Shown here: positions 62,136 through 64,000 of the stretch, piece after piece
Layout: each line of letters starts with the position of its first letter
Position numbering within the stretch: the stretch's first letter is position 1
Assembly (NCBI RefSeq): GCF_900324465.2
Contig: NC_046610.1
Span: forward strand, 25,957,431 to 26,021,430
Reading direction: 5' to 3'
Source of the DNA: Anabas testudineus
Lineage: Eukaryota; Chordata; Actinopteri; Anabantiformes; Anabantidae
DNA: 64,000 nucleotides
The notes under the pieces: generated by a model
Told to the model about the DNA's origin: nothing
Seen by the model: the letters and a program-made list of their open reading frames with translations, nothing else
Database searches by the model: none
Position numbers and translations under genes: made by a program

Positions 62136-62967
62136 GAGTTTTTGACATTTGGTCAGACAGAACAAGACATTTAATAACGTCGTCTTTGCTTCTTTCAAGT
62201 TTTAATGGGATTTTTTATATAAAGCAATTTATAAATCATTATCAAACAATGATCATCCAACTAAAATATATCATAATATTTAATCATTATCATAACAAAT
62301 GATCATGAGAATAACTGTTAGCTGCTTTTTAAGGCTTATTTGGATATTTAATGACTGCCGAGCAAGACCAAAATGTAGACTGAAATAAGTTGGTAAAAAC
62401 TTAGCTACACTGATCTTAGTTAAAGATCTGTATAGATTCTCTTCAACCATGTCATGGTTATCCCAAAATTGCTTTTCAGTGACAACTTCTGTCCAGAAGG
62501 ATGGAAGGTGAAATGTCTCCTGCATGTTGCTGGATAGTGCATCAGTAACTAGGAGACGGTAATAGATAAAGATATGACATTCACGTTTTGCTTTAGTGAC
62601 AAACTTTAGAGAGTTTCCACATCCTGATTATCTGTATCCAATGATGTACCAAATCCTCACCTTTGAGGAGGCCTGGATTTGAGCCGATGTTTCAGTTCAA
62701 CCAAGCACGACCTTGCTGTCAATGAGCCCTAGCCTCATTTGCTGTATTAGTACTAATAAGAAAAACACTATAACAAACAACATACATTTGATGGAGCTAT
62801 GGTAGCTGACAAACTAATAGCTTCTGCCTGCCTCTGGTGTTTGTGCTAGGCTAGGCCAATCAGGTCCTGGATCTGTCTCTGTACTGTACGCTCAGAAATG
62901 ATGAACTATGAAGTATGTTCTCCAAAATGTCAGACACTTCCTTTAAAGCACTTTAAATATTTCTACC

Positions 62968-63002
62968 GTGCATCAGCTCTTCTGGAGACAGAGCTGATGC
63001 AC
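62968..63002. repeat. 13-bp hairpin
   Basis: Arms GTGCATCAGCTCT and AGAGCTGATGCAC with a 9-nt loop. Confidence 0.85.
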
Positions 63003-63706
63003 TGTTTTTCACAATGTTAGTTATTCATATACAGTTGTCCACTCTGTTGTCCATAGTGCTACAGTATCACAAGTGAACAGTCTGCTGTCGAATGATGAAT
63101 GCACCTTTTCACGTATGTTTGTGTTCATGATTGCGTGTCACACTAACTGAACAGTAGACCGTGTGTATGCCTCCCTTTTTCTGCAGAATAGAGGAGTAGA
63201 GGGCAGGTTGTGATGTGTACTGTGTGTGAGTTGTCAGATGGAGCTCAACTGTTTCCAGGTTGATAATGTAACCATCTTTTTTATATCAGTCCTTCTTTGT
63301 TCTCAAGGAAATATGAAAGGACTGTAAAATAAATGTAAAGTAAAAACATATATATACCAGAGAGTTGTGTTTGTATGTGTTGCTGTTTGGATGTCATTGA
63401 CAGTAGCTGTATGTTCTATGGCTACAGTATAACAGATATTTTGCCTTTTTATTATTCTTTCATGTCCCTGTGTTAAAAAGTGTATGAGTATCATTAAACA
63501 TGTAAAAGGTTTGCAGTGAATTTGGCTGTGCTGTGATCTCATACATATAAACTCCTTTATAAACCAGCCTTCTCTGTTTTGTTTTCAGCTATTTAAATGA
63601 AAAATGAAAAAAATGACATTATCTGTGCACTATCAAGGTGCACAGGTACCAATGGGTTTGGCATCATTGCTGGCCTGGTGTTGTATGACTTGTGTTTTTA
63701 ACCTAG

Positions 63707-63780
63707 ACCCTGAGCCCAGCGACAGCCCAGTGAGCAGCCATTCGAGGAGAAGTGACCACAAACTAAAGTGCAAAATGTAG
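63707..63780 (+). CDS. candidate alternative last exon of the zinc-finger gene
   Basis: After an acceptor TTTTTAACCTAG, 74 nt in phase 1 read DPEPSDSPVSSHSRRSDHKL and end KCKM and a stop. Its opening resembles that of the finger exon at 59,507 ([11 protein letters not shown]), and both are phase 1, so exon 3 (ending at 58,246) could splice to either. The product would be 181 residues with the coiled coil but no fingers. A poly(A) signal AATAAA is at about 63,967, about 190 bp downstream, as expected for a last exon. Not proven; it could belong to another gene that continues beyond the window. Confidence 0.5.
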
Positions 63781-63966
63781 AGCTTTGCTATAAGATGTAT
63801 TTACCATATGACACATAGTAAATAGATACTGTACATGTATAAATTGTATCAGCATGATCCAAAAGTCAAGACGCACTGAAAGGACTGTGCCCTCTGCAGG
63901 ACATATGTAGCTATGTATTTACAGTAGATTGTGACCTGCAGCTTACATGACTGTAAAGTCATTAAA

Positions 63967-63972
63967 ATAAAA
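63967..63972 (+). promoter_or_regulatory. poly(A) signal after the candidate last exon
   Basis: ATTAAAATAAAATGG near the window end. Confidence 0.5.
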
Positions 63973-64000
63973 TGGAAAATTTAAAAATCATAGAAATATA

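Larger units (their letters stand above)
60535..63706. other. 3' UTR of the four-finger gene and downstream spacer
   Basis: AATAAA at 60,643. No finger exon found. The spacer holds a MITE (61,665-62,135) and a small hairpin (62,968-63,002). Confidence 0.55.

Overview
The window is vertebrate genomic DNA, almost certainly from a percomorph teleost fish. It has multi-exon genes with GT-AG introns, fish L2, Rex1-like and Rex3-like LINEs, tRNA-derived SINEs, Tc1/mariner elements, Ty3/gypsy and retroviral fossils, and teleost-type lectin and zinc-finger gene clusters. Species cannot be read from the sequence alone.

Region 1 (1-29,600) is an accessory, repeat-rich block. A unit made of an endogenous-retrovirus gag-pol fossil, a Rex1-like LINE with a tRNA-SINE, and a C-type lectin gene is present three times (copy A about 1-2,850; copy B about 6,700-16,450; copy C about 17,500-24,000). 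Copies B and C each carry an apparently intact 195-residue secreted C-type lectin gene. Copy A keeps only a lectin 3' UTR. A third, more divergent lectin (181 aa) lies tail-to-tail with copy C on the minus strand. A gypsy fossil and a Rex3/RTE-type LINE fragment sit between copies A and B. Copy B is split by a near full-length L2 LINE (5.2 kb, 7-bp target duplication), which itself holds two solo LTRs, each with its own 5-bp target duplication.

Region 2 (30,000-39,700) is a conserved core of three minus-strand housekeeping genes, chchd10, ddt and a theta-class glutathione S-transferase, with an intron-containing tRNA-Tyr(GUA) gene on the plus strand. The same genes neighbour each other on human 22q11.23, so this is conserved synteny.

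Region 3 (43,000-63,980) is a plus-strand cluster of teleost C2H2 zinc-finger genes that share a leucine-rich coiled-coil first exon. It holds a 475-aa gene, an orphan four-finger terminal exon that is phase-compatible with the first gene's exon 1, a decayed finger remnant, and a 499-aa gene followed 3 kb downstream by a possible finger-less alternative last exon. Introns and spacers carry Tc1/mariner relics, an L2 tail, a palindrome-ended MITE and microsatellites.

The genes do not form one pathway. The lectins are secreted, probably innate-immune or mucus proteins. GSTT and DDT are cytosolic detoxification and tautomerase-type enzymes. CHCHD10 is a mitochondrial intermembrane-space protein. 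The zinc-finger proteins are probable nuclear DNA-binding factors. The most unusual material is the recently rearranged lectin block and the phase-compatible orphan exons of the zinc-finger cluster. I found no CRISPR-like, operon-like or clearly new multi-gene system.
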